Positions 6,571 through 14,320 of a stretch of 64,000 nucleotides of DNA are shown one piece after another; the stretch's first letter is position 1; the number at the start of each line of letters is the position of its first letter. The notes under the pieces were generated by a model. That model did no database searches, was not told where the DNA came from, and saw only the letters and a list, made by a program, of their open reading frames with translations. Origin of the DNA: Blautia obeum ATCC 29174. Its GTDB lineage: Bacteria; Bacillota; Clostridia; Lachnospirales; Lachnospiraceae. A program made the position numbers and the translations under genes. The stretch spans positions 129,501 through 193,500 of the forward strand of contig NZ_CP102265.1 of NCBI RefSeq assembly GCF_025147765.1. The letters are read 5' to 3'.

Positions 6571-8262
6571 ATGAAGGTAATAATTGTAGGAGGTGTAGCC
6601 GGAGGAGCTACAGCCGCAGCAAGAATACGCAGACTGAATGAACATGCTGAAATTACTGTGTTTGAAAGATCCGGATACATATCCTATGCAAATTGTGGAC
6701 TTCCATATTATATTGGAGACGTGATCACAGACCCGGAAGAACTTACACTACAGACACCAGAGAGTTTTTTTAAACGCTTCCGTATTAACATGAAAATTCA
6801 TCATGAAGTTATCTCCATACATCCGGAACGTAAAACGGTTTCAGTGAAAAATTTAGAGAATGGTGAGATATTTGAAGAAAAATATGATAAGCTGATCCTC
6901 TCTCCAGGTGCAAAGCCAACACAGCCGAGACTTCCAGGAGTAGGTATTGATAAACTTTTTACACTTCGTACTGTAGAAGACACTTTTCGGATAAAGGAAT
7001 ATATAAATAAGAATCATCCAAAATCGGCTGTATTGGCAGGTGGCGGTTTTATTGGTCTGGAACTGGCAGAAAATTTGAGGGAGCTTGGCATGGATGTTAC
7101 GATTGTCCAGCGGCCTAAGCAGCTGATGAACCCTTTTGACCCGGATATGGCATCCATGATCCATAATGAAATGAGAAAGCATGGGATAAAACTGGTACTG
7201 GGCTATACAGTAGAAGGATTTAAAGAAAAAGACAACGGAGTGGAGGTCCTGTTGAAAGATAATCCATCCCTTCAGGCTGATATGGTAGTTCTGGCAATCG
7301 GAGTCACACCAGACACAGTATTAGCAAAAGAAGCCGGTCTGGAACTTGGCATCAAGGAAAGTATTGTAGTGAATGACAGAATGGAAACCTCTGTACCGGA
7401 TATTTATGCTGCAGGTGATGCAGTTCAGGTAAAACATTATGTTACGGGTAATGATGCGCTAATTTCTTTGGCAGGACCAGCCAATAAACAGGGCAGAATC
7501 ATCGCTGATAATATTTGTGGCGGTGATAGTCGTTACCTGGGCAGTCAGGGAAGCTCCGTTATAAAAGTGTTTGATATGACAGCAGCCACTACAGGTATCA
7601 ATGAAACCAATGCCAAAAAGTCAGGATTAGAGGTAGATACAGTAATTCTTTCTCCTATGAGTCATGCCGGTTACTATCCTGGTGGAAAAGTGATGACCAT
7701 GAAGGTGGTTTTTGAAAAAGAGAGCTATCGTTTGCTTGGTGCTCAGATTATTGGATATGAAGGAGTTGATAAACGTATTGATGTGCTGGCAACAGCAATC
7801 CATGCAGGGCTGAAGGCAACCCAGCTGAAGGATTTGGATCTCGCATATGCACCGCCTTATTCCTCTGCCAAGGATCCTGTAAATATGGCAGGATTCATGA
7901 TAGACAATATAGCAAAAGGTACCTTAAAACAATGGCATCTGGAAGATATGGATAAGATTTCTAGAGATAAAAGTGTTGTGTTGCTGGATGTGAGAACTGT
8001 AGGTGAATTTAACAGGGGGCATATGGATGGATTCAAAAACATTCCTGTAGATGAACTAAGGGAACGTATCAATGAAATTGAGAAGGGAAAGCCTGTTTAC
8101 CTGATATGCCAGAGTGGGCTGCGAAGTTATATTGCCAGTCGTATTCTGGAAGGAAATGGATATGAAACATACAACTTCTCCGGCGGATTCCGCTTCTATG
8201 ATGCAGCTGTCAATGACCGTGCGCTGATTGAAAAGGCATATGCATGTGGTATGGATTATTAA
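6571..8262 (+). CDS. CoA-disulfide / persulfide reductase with C-terminal rhodanese domain
   Basis: This 563-residue flavoenzyme has two FAD/NAD(P)H-binding Rossmann domains (G-G-V-A-G-G-x2-A near residue 7; G-G-G-F-I-G near 160) and the dimerisation domain of the NADH oxidase / CoADR family. A C-terminal rhodanese domain follows. The flavin-side active Cys is C42 in S-Y-A-N-C-G-L-P, and the rhodanese loop is C-Q-S-G-L-R-S with C513. Homologues reduce CoA disulfide, CoA persulfide or polysulfide at the expense of NAD(P)H. ATG at 6571 starts 1 base after the rhodanese stop; an upstream in-frame start at 6532 lies inside that gene. Operon partners are thioredoxin and rhodanese. O2 reduction to water (NADH oxidase) is an alternative activity. 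Confidence 0.92.
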   Translation: MKVIIVGGVAGGATAAARIRRLNEHAEITVFERSGYISYANCGLPYYIGDVITDPEELTLQTPESFFKRFRINMKIHHEVISIHPERKTVSVKNLENGEIFEEKYDKLILSPGAKPTQPRLPGVGIDKLFTLRTVEDTFRIKEYINKNHPKSAVLAGGGFIGLELAENLRELGMDVTIVQRPKQLMNPFDPDMASMIHNEMRKHGIKLVLGYTVEGFKEKDNGVEVLLKDNPSLQADMVVLAIGVTPDTVLAKEAGLELGIKESIVVNDRMETSVPDIYAAGDAVQVKHYVTGNDALISLAGPANKQGRIIADNICGGDSRYLGSQGSSVIKVFDMTAATTGINETNAKKSGLEVDTVILSPMSHAGYYPGGKVMTMKVVFEKESYRLLGAQIIGYEGVDKRIDVLATAIHAGLKATQLKDLDLAYAPPYSSAKDPVNMAGFMIDNIAKGTLKQWHLEDMDKISRDKSVVLLDVRTVGEFNRGHMDGFKNIPVDELRERINEIEKGKPVYLICQSGLRSYIASRILEGNGYETYNFSGGFRFYDAAVNDRALIEKAYACGMDY

Positions 8263-8305
8263 AAATAATCATAATATTTTTATAATTTTCTCGTTATATA
8301 AAAAG

Positions 8306-8353
8306 ATCCCCCATTTATTAGAATGACTTTCATAATTCTGATAAATGGAGGAT
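8306..8353. terminator. Bidirectional terminator between CoADR and the Crp/Fnr gene
   Basis: The 19-base arms ATCCCCCATTTATTAGAAT (8306-8324) and 8335-8353 pair with few mismatches. There is a T-rich tract on the right and an A-run (T-run on the other strand) on the left, so it can end both convergent transcripts. Confidence 0.85.
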
Positions 8354-8382
8354 TCTTCTTTATATGTTACAGAAAAACAATT

Positions 8383-9042
8383 TTATGACCTTTGGAGTGT
8401 TTCCAGTCTTTTTGGATCAAGGATTGTGATTTTGCCACGGGAGAGTTTGACGAGACCCTCGCCTTGAAAGTATCGAAGCATTCGAGTGATAACTTCCCTG
8501 TGGGAACCAAGATGGTTTGCGATAGTTTCGTGAGTGATTTTCAGTTCATTTGTTCCTTCAATGGATGTTTCTTCTAAAAGAAATGAAGCAACACGCTTAT
8601 CCAAACTCTTCCACATAATCTGTTCAATCAGCCACATGACATCAGAAAAACGGGTAGCCATTAACTCATTGGTATAATTTGCGACAGGAGCAGATTCTTT
8701 CATGATGCCCTTATAGATTTCAGCAGGGATGATCCAAAGATCCGTATCTTTTTCTGCTTCAATGGTTACTTCAAATTGAATAGACCGCATGATACATGAG
8801 GCGGATAAAAGACACATATCCATATCGAACAGACGGTAAAGTGTAATCTCCCGTCCTTCATCTGAAAGTATGTAAGTTCGAAGCTGCCCGGATTTAACCA
8901 GTAATAATCCAGTACAATCCAGGTTTCCATTGTGAATGATTGTCCCTTTTTTTACATACTGTGTGATTAAATTGTCTGAAATTATTTTTTTCTGTGCTGT
9001 ATTTAAGTCATTCCATAGTGGAAAACAATTTTCGAAGTTCAT
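8383..9042 (-). CDS. Crp/Fnr-family transcriptional regulator
   Basis: This 219-residue regulator has an N-terminal cyclic-nucleotide-binding-like beta-roll (GQLRTYILSDEGREITLYR in the middle), a long dimer helix and a C-terminal winged helix. The recognition region is I-T-H-E-T-I-A-N-H-L-G-S-H-R-E-V-I-T-R. The R-E-V-x2-R recognition helix matches Crp/Fnr proteins that read TGTGA-type half sites. ATG at 9042 is preceded by AAGGAGATAA; the frame extends further upstream to 9117 without a ribosome site. Several Cys residues in the sensor domain (one near the N-terminus, others in MCLLSASCIM) could allow redox or metal sensing, but a classical Fnr Cys cluster is not seen. The three promoters with TGTGAT-N3-ATCAC(A/G)-type boxes around it are the likely targets. 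Confidence 0.9.
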   Translation of the reverse strand: MNFENCFPLWNDLNTAQKKIISDNLITQYVKKGTIIHNGNLDCTGLLLVKSGQLRTYILSDEGREITLYRLFDMDMCLLSASCIMRSIQFEVTIEAEKDTDLWIIPAEIYKGIMKESAPVANYTNELMATRFSDVMWLIEQIMWKSLDKRVASFLLEETSIEGTNELKITHETIANHLGSHREVITRMLRYFQGEGLVKLSRGKITILDPKRLETLQRS

Positions 9043-9066
9043 AACCGTTATCTCCTTTACGAACAT

Positions 9067-9095
9067 AGTATACTTGCTTTTTTTAGACGCGTCAA
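9067..9095 (-). promoter_or_regulatory. Promoter of the Crp/Fnr gene
   Basis: On the minus strand TTGACG (9095-9090) and TATACT (9072-9067) are spaced by 17 bases, about 25 bp upstream of the chosen ATG. No TGTGAT box is present here, so autoregulation is not indicated. Confidence 0.65.
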
Positions 9096-9160
9096 TTATA
9101 TAACTGGCATATGCCATAAATAGAAATAAAAAGAAGTGTAATAAAGTAAATTATCTTTTC

Positions 9161-9202
9161 TGTGATATCATCACGGAAGCAAGCACTTATTTGGGGTATA
9201 TT
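9161..9202 (+). promoter_or_regulatory. Crp/Fnr-type box 3 and -10 of the trx / trxB operon
   Basis: TGTGAT-ATC-ATCACG (9161-9175), then 21 nt, then TATATT at 9197-9202. Spacing is identical to the boxes at 5018 and 5852. Confidence 0.7.
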
Positions 9203-9232
9203 AAGTTCAAATAGGAGAAGGAGTTGAAAAAT

Positions 9233-9556
9233 ATGACATCTATAAATATAAATAAAGAAAAGTTTGGACAATTAATTCATAAGGAAAAAACGGTTTTGGT
9301 TGATTTCTGGGCACCTTGGTGTGGTTATTGCCGTAGAATTGGAGCGGCTTATGAAAAAATAAGTGAAGAATACAGCGATATTCTTATTGCTGGAAAAGTG
9401 AATATTGATGAAGAACCACAGATTGCAGAAGCTGAAAAGATTGAGGTGATTCCTACGCTGGTTTTATATCGAAATGGAAAGGCAATAGATTCTATTGTTG
9501 CACCTGAATCAAAAATAATGATAGAGAATTTTATTAATGAAGCATTGGAAAAATAA
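9233..9556 (+). CDS. Thioredoxin with W-C-G-Y-C active site
   Basis: This 107-residue thioredoxin-fold protein carries F-W-A-P-W-C-G-Y-C (Cys 30 and 33). The middle residue Tyr replaces the usual Pro, as in some glutaredoxin-like or specialised thioredoxins. The cis-Pro segment is V-I-P-T-L. ATG at 9233 has GGAG 9 bases upstream; the in-frame TTG at 9224 is too close to that site. It is followed by thioredoxin reductase after 15 bases. The pair forms a complete NADPH-dependent reductase system distinct from the trxA at 5931. Confidence 0.92.
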   Translation: MTSININKEKFGQLIHKEKTVLVDFWAPWCGYCRRIGAAYEKISEEYSDILIAGKVNIDEEPQIAEAEKIEVIPTLVLYRNGKAIDSIVAPESKIMIENFINEALEK

Positions 9557-9571
9557 AAGGAGGACTGCTGT

Positions 9572-10495
9572 ATGAATGAAAATCATGTTTACGATATGAT
9601 TATCGTGGGGGGAGGACCTGGAGGGTATACTTCAGCATTATACGCAGCCAGAGCAGGATTTGATACCATTGTTTTAGAAAAATTATCTGCAGGTGGTCAG
9701 ATGTCATTGACCTGGCAGATTGATAACTATCCTGGTTTTGAAAATGGAATTGACGGATTTTCATTGGCAGAGAAAATGCAAAAACAGGCGGAAAAATTTG
9801 GCGCTAAAAGTGAATATGCTGAAGTTTTTAATATGGATTTAACAGGAAAGCTTAAGAGAGTAGAAACTAGTTCGGGAATTTATATTGGGAAAACAGTAGT
9901 GATTGCTACTGGAGCAAATCCAAGAGAACTTGGTCTCGCTAAAGAAAAAGAATTGATAGGTCATGGGGTTGCTTATTGTGCTTCCTGTGATGGTATGTTT
10001 TATAAAGATAAGATCGTGGTGGTTGTTGGTGGTGGAAATTCTGCTGTATCAGATGCTGTTCTTTTAAGTCGAATTGCTAAGAAAGTCATCATTGTTCATC
10101 GAAGAGATACATTACGTGCAACGAAAATCTACCATGACCAGCTGATGAAAACTGAAAATATAGAGTTTCGATGGAACAATACAGTAAATGAACTGATTTA
10201 TGGAGAACGATTGACTGGTGTGCGGTTGAAAGATACAGTTACAGGAGAAGAAAACATTATAGAATGTGACGGCCTGTTTGTGAGTATAGGAAGAAAACCG
10301 ACAACAGATTTTTTAGATAATCAGATAGAACTGGATAATAAAGGATATATTGTGGCAGGTGAAAACACTGAAACGAGTATTCCGGGTGTTTATGCTGTAG
10401 GAGATGTCAGAACAAAGTTACTTCGTCAGATAGTAACAGCAGTGGCAGATGGTGCTATGGCAGTACATATGGCAGAAGAGTATGTGGAGAAATAA
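9572..10495 (+). CDS. trxB: Thioredoxin reductase
   Basis: This 307-residue low-Mr flavoenzyme transfers electrons from NADPH through FAD to thioredoxin. The FAD loop G-G-G-P-G-G-Y is at residue 13 onward, the NADPH loop G-G-G-N-S-A near 152, and the redox-active C-A-S-C (136 and 139; most family members have CATC or CAVC). The C-terminal FAD motif V-Y-A-V-G-D-V-R-T is complete. AAGGAGGA precedes ATG at 9572. It is the last gene of the redox island; directly behind it begins a repeat-rich intergenic region that leads into the integration module. Confidence 0.95.
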   Translation: MNENHVYDMIIVGGGPGGYTSALYAARAGFDTIVLEKLSAGGQMSLTWQIDNYPGFENGIDGFSLAEKMQKQAEKFGAKSEYAEVFNMDLTGKLKRVETSSGIYIGKTVVIATGANPRELGLAKEKELIGHGVAYCASCDGMFYKDKIVVVVGGGNSAVSDAVLLSRIAKKVIIVHRRDTLRATKIYHDQLMKTENIEFRWNNTVNELIYGERLTGVRLKDTVTGEENIIECDGLFVSIGRKPTTDFLDNQIELDNKGYIVAGENTETSIPGVYAVGDVRTKLLRQIVTAVADGAMAVHMAEEYVEK

Positions 10496-10578
10496 TAATC
10501 AGAATTTGAATGGTGAACTTTTCATACTGAAATATGTACGATTTCAATAATGACATGAACTTATGGGAATGTATTGCG

Positions 10579-10713
10579 GATACTTTGTGAACTTTATCCT
10601 GATACAATGATTCCGGTGTATTTTTATGTCAATTTAAAAAGTATCAAATGATGATACTTTTATAGGAATCAGTGATACTTTACGGCAGGTATTTGAGATA
10701 CCCCTGATACTTT
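10579..10713. repeat. Cluster of GATACTTT repeats
   Basis: GATACTTT occurs at 10579-10586, 10653-10660, 10674-10681 and 10706-10713, and inverted at 10638-10645. Copies two and the inverted one form a perfect 10 bp palindrome with a five-base loop (10637-10661). This looks like a set of protein-binding sites at the edge of the integration module, for example for the excisionase-type proteins encoded downstream. The rest of the 10496-10980 gap holds no supported gene. Confidence 0.5.
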
Positions 10714-10793
10714 GAACTGTTATACTGATTATGCTGGAAATAAAAGAACAGCAGGAAAACTTCATATGATTATTAGAAAAGCTCTTTCGGGTT

Positions 10794-10817
10794 AGCACCC
10801 CGGAGGGGCTTTTTTTG
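10794..10817 (+). terminator. Terminator-like hairpin upstream of the sigma-like gene
   Basis: A CCCC / GGGG stem flanked by AG / CT (10794-10810), followed by seven T. It could end transcription from trxB or act as an attenuator for the module that follows. Confidence 0.5.
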
Positions 10818-10828
10818 TTGCCCTGAAA

Positions 10829-10972
10829 TTTTGATTTCCGGCCAATAAGCCACAGGTCTGCCTGATCTGGTGGCCTGAAAGGAAATCAGTACGCATGATC
10901 AGAGGCATCAGAAGGAGCCGGTCCCCTCCGCTCTTGAATTTGGAACACGAAACAGATTTCAAATTCAGGAGG
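10829..10972 (+). promoter_or_regulatory. Structured leader of the sigma-like gene
   Basis: Nested inverted repeats are present: GATTTCC near 10831 with GGAAATC near 10881, enclosing GCCACAG / CTGGTGGC. A second hairpin, TGAATTTG (10935-10942) with CAAATTCA (10960-10967), sits immediately before the ribosome site GGAGG at 10968-10972. The second stem abuts the Shine-Dalgarno and may control access to it. Confidence 0.4.
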
Positions 10973-10980
10973 AACGGACG

Positions 10981-11457
10981 ATGTATGTAGAGCATCCATA
11001 TAAATTCAATGACAAATTTTATGCAAAAGTTGATGGGAAATTTTATGAAATAACCAGAGAGGTAGCCAAGGCAATGCTTTCCGCTTACCGTAATGAAGTT
11101 TACAGAAGTAAAAAGTGGCAGCCAGAAGATCCGGAAACCATGACAAGAAAAACAAAGTGGACGGAGCTGTTGGATTGTGTTTTCAGTGAGAATACAGATG
11201 GAATTGGAGTGCAGGATTTACCGGATGAGTGCCAGCGGAGCGTAGAAGATCTGGTAATTCTGCAGGCTGAATCTGCAGAATTGCATCAGAATATCGCAAA
11301 GCTGTCAGAACATGAACAGTTTATTATCAAGTCCATCTACTTTGATGGCATGAAGCAGGTAGAACTGGCGAAAAAACTGGAAATTTCAAAGGTCCGTATG
11401 TCTCAGAAGGTCAGTGCAATCTTAAAGAAAATGCGGAAAATGTATGAAATAGGTTAA
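10981..11457 (+). CDS. Sigma-70-like / HTH regulator of the integration module
   Basis: This 158-residue protein resembles the short sigma-factor-like proteins of Tn916/Tn1549-type elements. The C-terminal region-4-like helix-turn-helix is clear: L-S-E-H-E-Q-F-I-I-K-S-I-Y-F-D-G-M-K-Q-V and then E-L-A-K-K-L-E-I-S-K-V-R-M-S-Q-K-V. The N-terminal half (YKFNDKFYAKVDGKFYEIT, EVAKAML) is the family's typical start. AGGAGGA lies at ideal distance from ATG 10981. It probably activates the excision genes that follow, but no direct evidence shows this. Region 2 of true sigma factors is not recognisable. Confidence 0.8.
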   Translation: MYVEHPYKFNDKFYAKVDGKFYEITREVAKAMLSAYRNEVYRSKKWQPEDPETMTRKTKWTELLDCVFSENTDGIGVQDLPDECQRSVEDLVILQAESAELHQNIAKLSEHEQFIIKSIYFDGMKQVELAKKLEISKVRMSQKVSAILKKMRKMYEIG

Positions 11458-11539
11458 AGAGTGAGAACGGCACTCTTAACTTTTTCACGATTTTTGTATT
11501 TAGAAATAAAATCAAAACAGATAGAAAGAGAGTGAAAAT

Positions 11540-11728
11540 ATGGCAGAAAAAAGATGTTATACGGTGAAGGATTTACAGGAAATGCTGGATGTCAGCAGAT
11601 CAATGGTCTATAAGCTGTTGAGACAAAATGAGTTCCGCTGGATTCAGTTAGAAGGCGGTGGCTACCGCATTTCCAAGAAGAGTTTTGACGAGTGGTTGGA
11701 TAAGGGAAATGCTTCTGTGACATCCTAA
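11540..11728 (+). CDS. Small excisionase-like HTH protein (MerR-type fold)
   Basis: This 62-residue single-domain protein begins with Y-T-V-K-D-L-Q-E-M-L-D-V-S-R-S-M-V-Y-K-L-L and continues with the wing G-G-G-Y-R-I-S-K-K-S-F-D-E-W-L. That is the standard layout of the DNA-binding domain of excisionases (HTH_17). AGAGAGTGA precedes ATG 11540. It lies 82 bases after the sigma-like gene and most likely belongs to the same transcript. Confidence 0.82.
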   Translation: MAEKRCYTVKDLQEMLDVSRSMVYKLLRQNEFRWIQLEGGGYRISKKSFDEWLDKGNASVTS

Positions 11729-11785
11729 ATTTTTTGCGAATTGTGAGATATGATTTAAGAAAAATGAATGGGAGGAGCGTGAAAC

Positions 11786-12292
11786 ATGGCAGTGATACAA
11801 AGAGTTGGATCACCGGCAAAACCCCGAAAGTGGATGAGTGTCCACGAGATGGGGGATATGCTGGGATTAAAGAAGACAGATCGTTACTGGCTGGTTCATA
11901 AAAACTATTTTCGGACAGAAACATTGCTTGGAAAGATGAGGGTTGAAATTGCCAGTTTTGAAAAGTGGTATGCCAATCAGGACTGGTATCACAGCCAGTC
12001 CAGATACCGTACACAGGAAGATCGTAAGAAAGATGCAGTTGCAGAGGCAGCCAGTCTCAGTATGCCGGAAATGGCCCGGCTGCTTGACGTTCCAAGAAGT
12101 ACCGTATATGGAATCCTGAGCAGTAAAAAATATGCCCCATTGCTGGACGTCATTGTAATTGCCGGACGGAGAAGGGTGACAAAGGAGAGCTTTGAGCGAT
12201 TCTTGCAGGCACAGGATACCTATGAGCTGTTTAATTTTGAATATGAAGAATTGGAGTTGAAAGAAAAACGGGAATATGAGAATTATAAGTGA
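11786..12292 (+). CDS. Tandem helix-turn-helix DNA-binding protein
   Basis: This 168-residue protein has two excisionase-type HTH units. The first (W-M-S-V-H-E-M-G-D-M-L-G-L-K-K) is followed by a wing ending FEKWYANQDWY. The second (S-M-P-E-M-A-R-L-L-D-V-P-R-S-T-V-Y-G-I-L) has a wing ending TKESFERFL. The acidic/aromatic tail overlaps the start of the next, frameshifted gene. GGGAGGAG precedes ATG at 11786. A role in directionality of recombination is inferred from fold and position between other HTH genes and the integrase. Confidence 0.78.
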   Translation: MAVIQRVGSPAKPRKWMSVHEMGDMLGLKKTDRYWLVHKNYFRTETLLGKMRVEIASFEKWYANQDWYHSQSRYRTQEDRKKDAVAEAASLSMPEMARLLDVPRSTVYGILSSKKYAPLLDVIVIAGRRRVTKESFERFLQAQDTYELFNFEYEELELKEKREYENYK

Positions 12293-12511
12293 AGATGCCT
12301 TGCAGAAGCAGATCACAGCCAGGAGAAAAAATGTCTGGAGTATCTGACAGTGCCGGAAGCGGCAGAACTGGCAGGAGTTGAGCCTGCAACCATAGCTTAT
12401 TGGTACACCACAGGAAAAATCTCGGTCAGAAAAACAGGAAAGATTATTCGTATTCCAAGAGAAGCATTTGAACAGTGGTTATTGAAGCGGAAGGAAAAGG
12501 GGGTGGTATAG
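12277..12511 (+). pseudogene. Excisionase gene with a frameshift near codon 19
   Basis: ATG at 12277 opens a frame reading M-R-I-I-S-E-D-A-L-Q-K-Q-I-T-A-R-R-K-N-V that stops soon after. The excisionase body (E-Y-L-T-V-P-E-A-A-E-L-A-G-V-E-P-A-T-I-A and on to K-R-K-E-K-G-V-V, stop 12509-12511) is in the frame one base back. That second frame has no ATG and no ribosome site of its own. One inserted C between GTC and TGG would restore a continuous protein of about 78 residues. The shift occurs right at AGA-AAA-AAT, an A-run on which ribosomes can slip by -1, so it could be a mutation, a sequencing error or programmed frameshifting. Confidence 0.65.
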
Positions 12512-12512
12512 C

Positions 12513-13913
12513 ATGGCTTCGATACAGAAGAAAAATAACAAATATTGTGTCGTATATTACTGTAAAGATACAGAGGGAAAACGGAAACAGAAATGGGAAA
12601 CGTATGATACAAAGAACGAAGCTAAAATAAGAAAAGCAGAAATCGAACTGAAAGAGAAAAAAGGCGGTATTATCGTATCGAACTGTAAGACGTTGGAGGA
12701 TCTGATAAATGAGTATGTAGAACTGTATGGAAAAGACAGGTGGGCATTGTCTACCTATGACGGGAATATGTCATTGCTGAAGAATTATATATTGCCTATC
12801 ATTGGGAAAACTCCACTGACGGATATCAATACCAGATTTCTGGAGATTTACTATAAGACTCTGACAAAGACGCCATCCGTTCCAGACTTGAACGGAAATG
12901 TCAGAAGCGAGTTCGTATCTACCAGTGTAATCCGTGATGTACATAAGCTGCTGAAGAGTTGTTTTAATCAGGCTGTGAAGTGGGATATCATGGAGAAGAA
13001 TCCAGCATTTAAAGCGACGGTACCAAAGCATAAATCAGAGAAACGGGTAATATGGGATGCAGAGACCTTTGCATATGCTCTGGATGTGTGTGAAAATGAG
13101 TGCCTGAAATTGTGTATGAACCTTGCCTTTGCCGGTTCTCTTCGAATAGGAGAACTACTGGGGCTTACCTGGGACTGCGTAGATATATCAGAAGAAGCGA
13201 TCAAAGAAAACCGGGCGTATCTTTATGTAAATAAGGAAGTACAGAGAGTCAGCAAAAAAGCGTTAGAGGAATTAGACCAGAAAGATGTGATCGTCATATT
13301 TCCAGAGGAGCGGAAAACGAATAAGACGGTACGCATTATGAAAACACCAAAAACAGAAAGCAGCGTGCGGAAAGTGTTTTTACCCAGGAGCGTAGCTGAA
13401 GAACTGATTGCATGGAAAGCACAGCAGGAGGAGATAAAGGATATTTTGCAGGAAGAATACCAGGACTATGGCCTTATCCTTGCTACTGAATATGGACTTC
13501 CAAGGGGCGGTGCGTATATCAGAGATTCCCTGAATAAGCTGATCAAACAACATGATTTACCACAGATTGTGTTTCACAGTTTCCGGCATATGAGTGTTAC
13601 CTATAAGCTTAAGCTGAACGGCGGTGATATAAAGGCGGTACAGGGAGATTCTGGTCATGCACAGGCAGATATGGTTACAGAAGTATATTCGCATATTATA
13701 GATGAAGACAGACGGCGCAATGCGACACTGTTGGAAGATTCCTTTTATAACAGGAAGAATCTGAATCCGCAGATCCATGATACAGAAAAGAGGACGATGA
13801 TGGAAGTTCCAGAAGGAGTGGACGCAGAGTTACTTGCAAAAGTTCTCAGCAATCCGGAAATGGCTGTGTTGCTGACATCATTAGCAAAATCAATGCAAGG
13901 GGAACATAATTAG
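12513..13913 (+). CDS. int: Tyrosine recombinase / integrase
   Basis: This 466-residue phage-type integrase of the Tn916/ICE kind has an N-terminal AP2-like arm-binding domain (IQKKNNKYCVVYYCKD), a SAM-like core-binding domain (about 65-170) and a catalytic domain. The catalytic set is present: R211 (S-L-R-I-G-E-L-L), H355 and R358 (H-S-F-R-H), H382 (G-D-S-G-H-A) and the nucleophile Y392 (V-Y-S-H-I). The C-terminal tail of about 65 residues is longer than usual. ATG at 12513 follows GGGGTGG and is one base after the excisionase stop. It reads toward the tRNA-like sequence at 14321-14361, which would be its attachment site. Confidence 0.93.
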   Translation: MASIQKKNNKYCVVYYCKDTEGKRKQKWETYDTKNEAKIRKAEIELKEKKGGIIVSNCKTLEDLINEYVELYGKDRWALSTYDGNMSLLKNYILPIIGKTPLTDINTRFLEIYYKTLTKTPSVPDLNGNVRSEFVSTSVIRDVHKLLKSCFNQAVKWDIMEKNPAFKATVPKHKSEKRVIWDAETFAYALDVCENECLKLCMNLAFAGSLRIGELLGLTWDCVDISEEAIKENRAYLYVNKEVQRVSKKALEELDQKDVIVIFPEERKTNKTVRIMKTPKTESSVRKVFLPRSVAEELIAWKAQQEEIKDILQEEYQDYGLILATEYGLPRGGAYIRDSLNKLIKQHDLPQIVFHSFRHMSVTYKLKLNGGDIKAVQGDSGHAQADMVTEVYSHIIDEDRRRNATLLEDSFYNRKNLNPQIHDTEKRTMMEVPEGVDAELLAKVLSNPEMAVLLTSLAKSMQGEHN

Positions 13914-13924
13914 GATAAAAGCAG

Positions 13925-13959
13925 ACCGGTGGAGAGCAAAATCTCTGCCGGTTTTATTT
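13925..13959 (+). terminator. Terminator of the integrase gene
   Basis: ACCGG-tg-GAGA (13925-13935) pairs with TCTC-tg-CCGGT (13942-13952), followed by a T-rich run, 12 bases after the integrase stop. Confidence 0.8.
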
Positions 13960-14320
13960 ATGAGATCAAATCAGAGCATGTGAGAAAAAAGAGGTAAAAT
14001 AGTGGTCAAAGCATCTTGCGTAAATGGCGGTATCTGATGTATAATTTAGAAGAAATCTGACAAAGAAAATAGTGTATCACACATTTCATTTCCCGCTTTT
14101 AAATGGGCAGGATAGTTGGATTTTATGATTTGAAAAATTATAGATGGAGTTGGCGCTTTATATTAGAAGCGTACAATCATTTTCTCAGAAAATGTAAAAA
14201 TCCGGAATAATTTTCAATGATCTTATATGAACAGAAATAGTCCGGGAAGGCGCTTTTTTACTGGACTTATAAATGAATAGGTTGTCTCTGTTGGACTAGT
14301 CTGAACCTGCATAAAAGTTG
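13960..14320. other. Noncoding stretch between the integrase terminator and the tRNA-like site
   Basis: No gene, ribosome site or family motif is seen on either strand. The 14284-14320 part looks like a strongly decayed 5' half of a tRNA: GTCTCTG at 14284-14290 can pair with six of the seven acceptor bases AGGAGAC at 14354-14360, but no D-arm or 5' anticodon strand can be formed. Confidence 0.4.

Noticed and set aside
8383..9117. Longer Crp/Fnr protein starting at 9117
   Set aside because: The extra 25 residues have no ribosome site and cover the promoter found at 9067-9095; ATG at 9042 has AAGGAGATAA.
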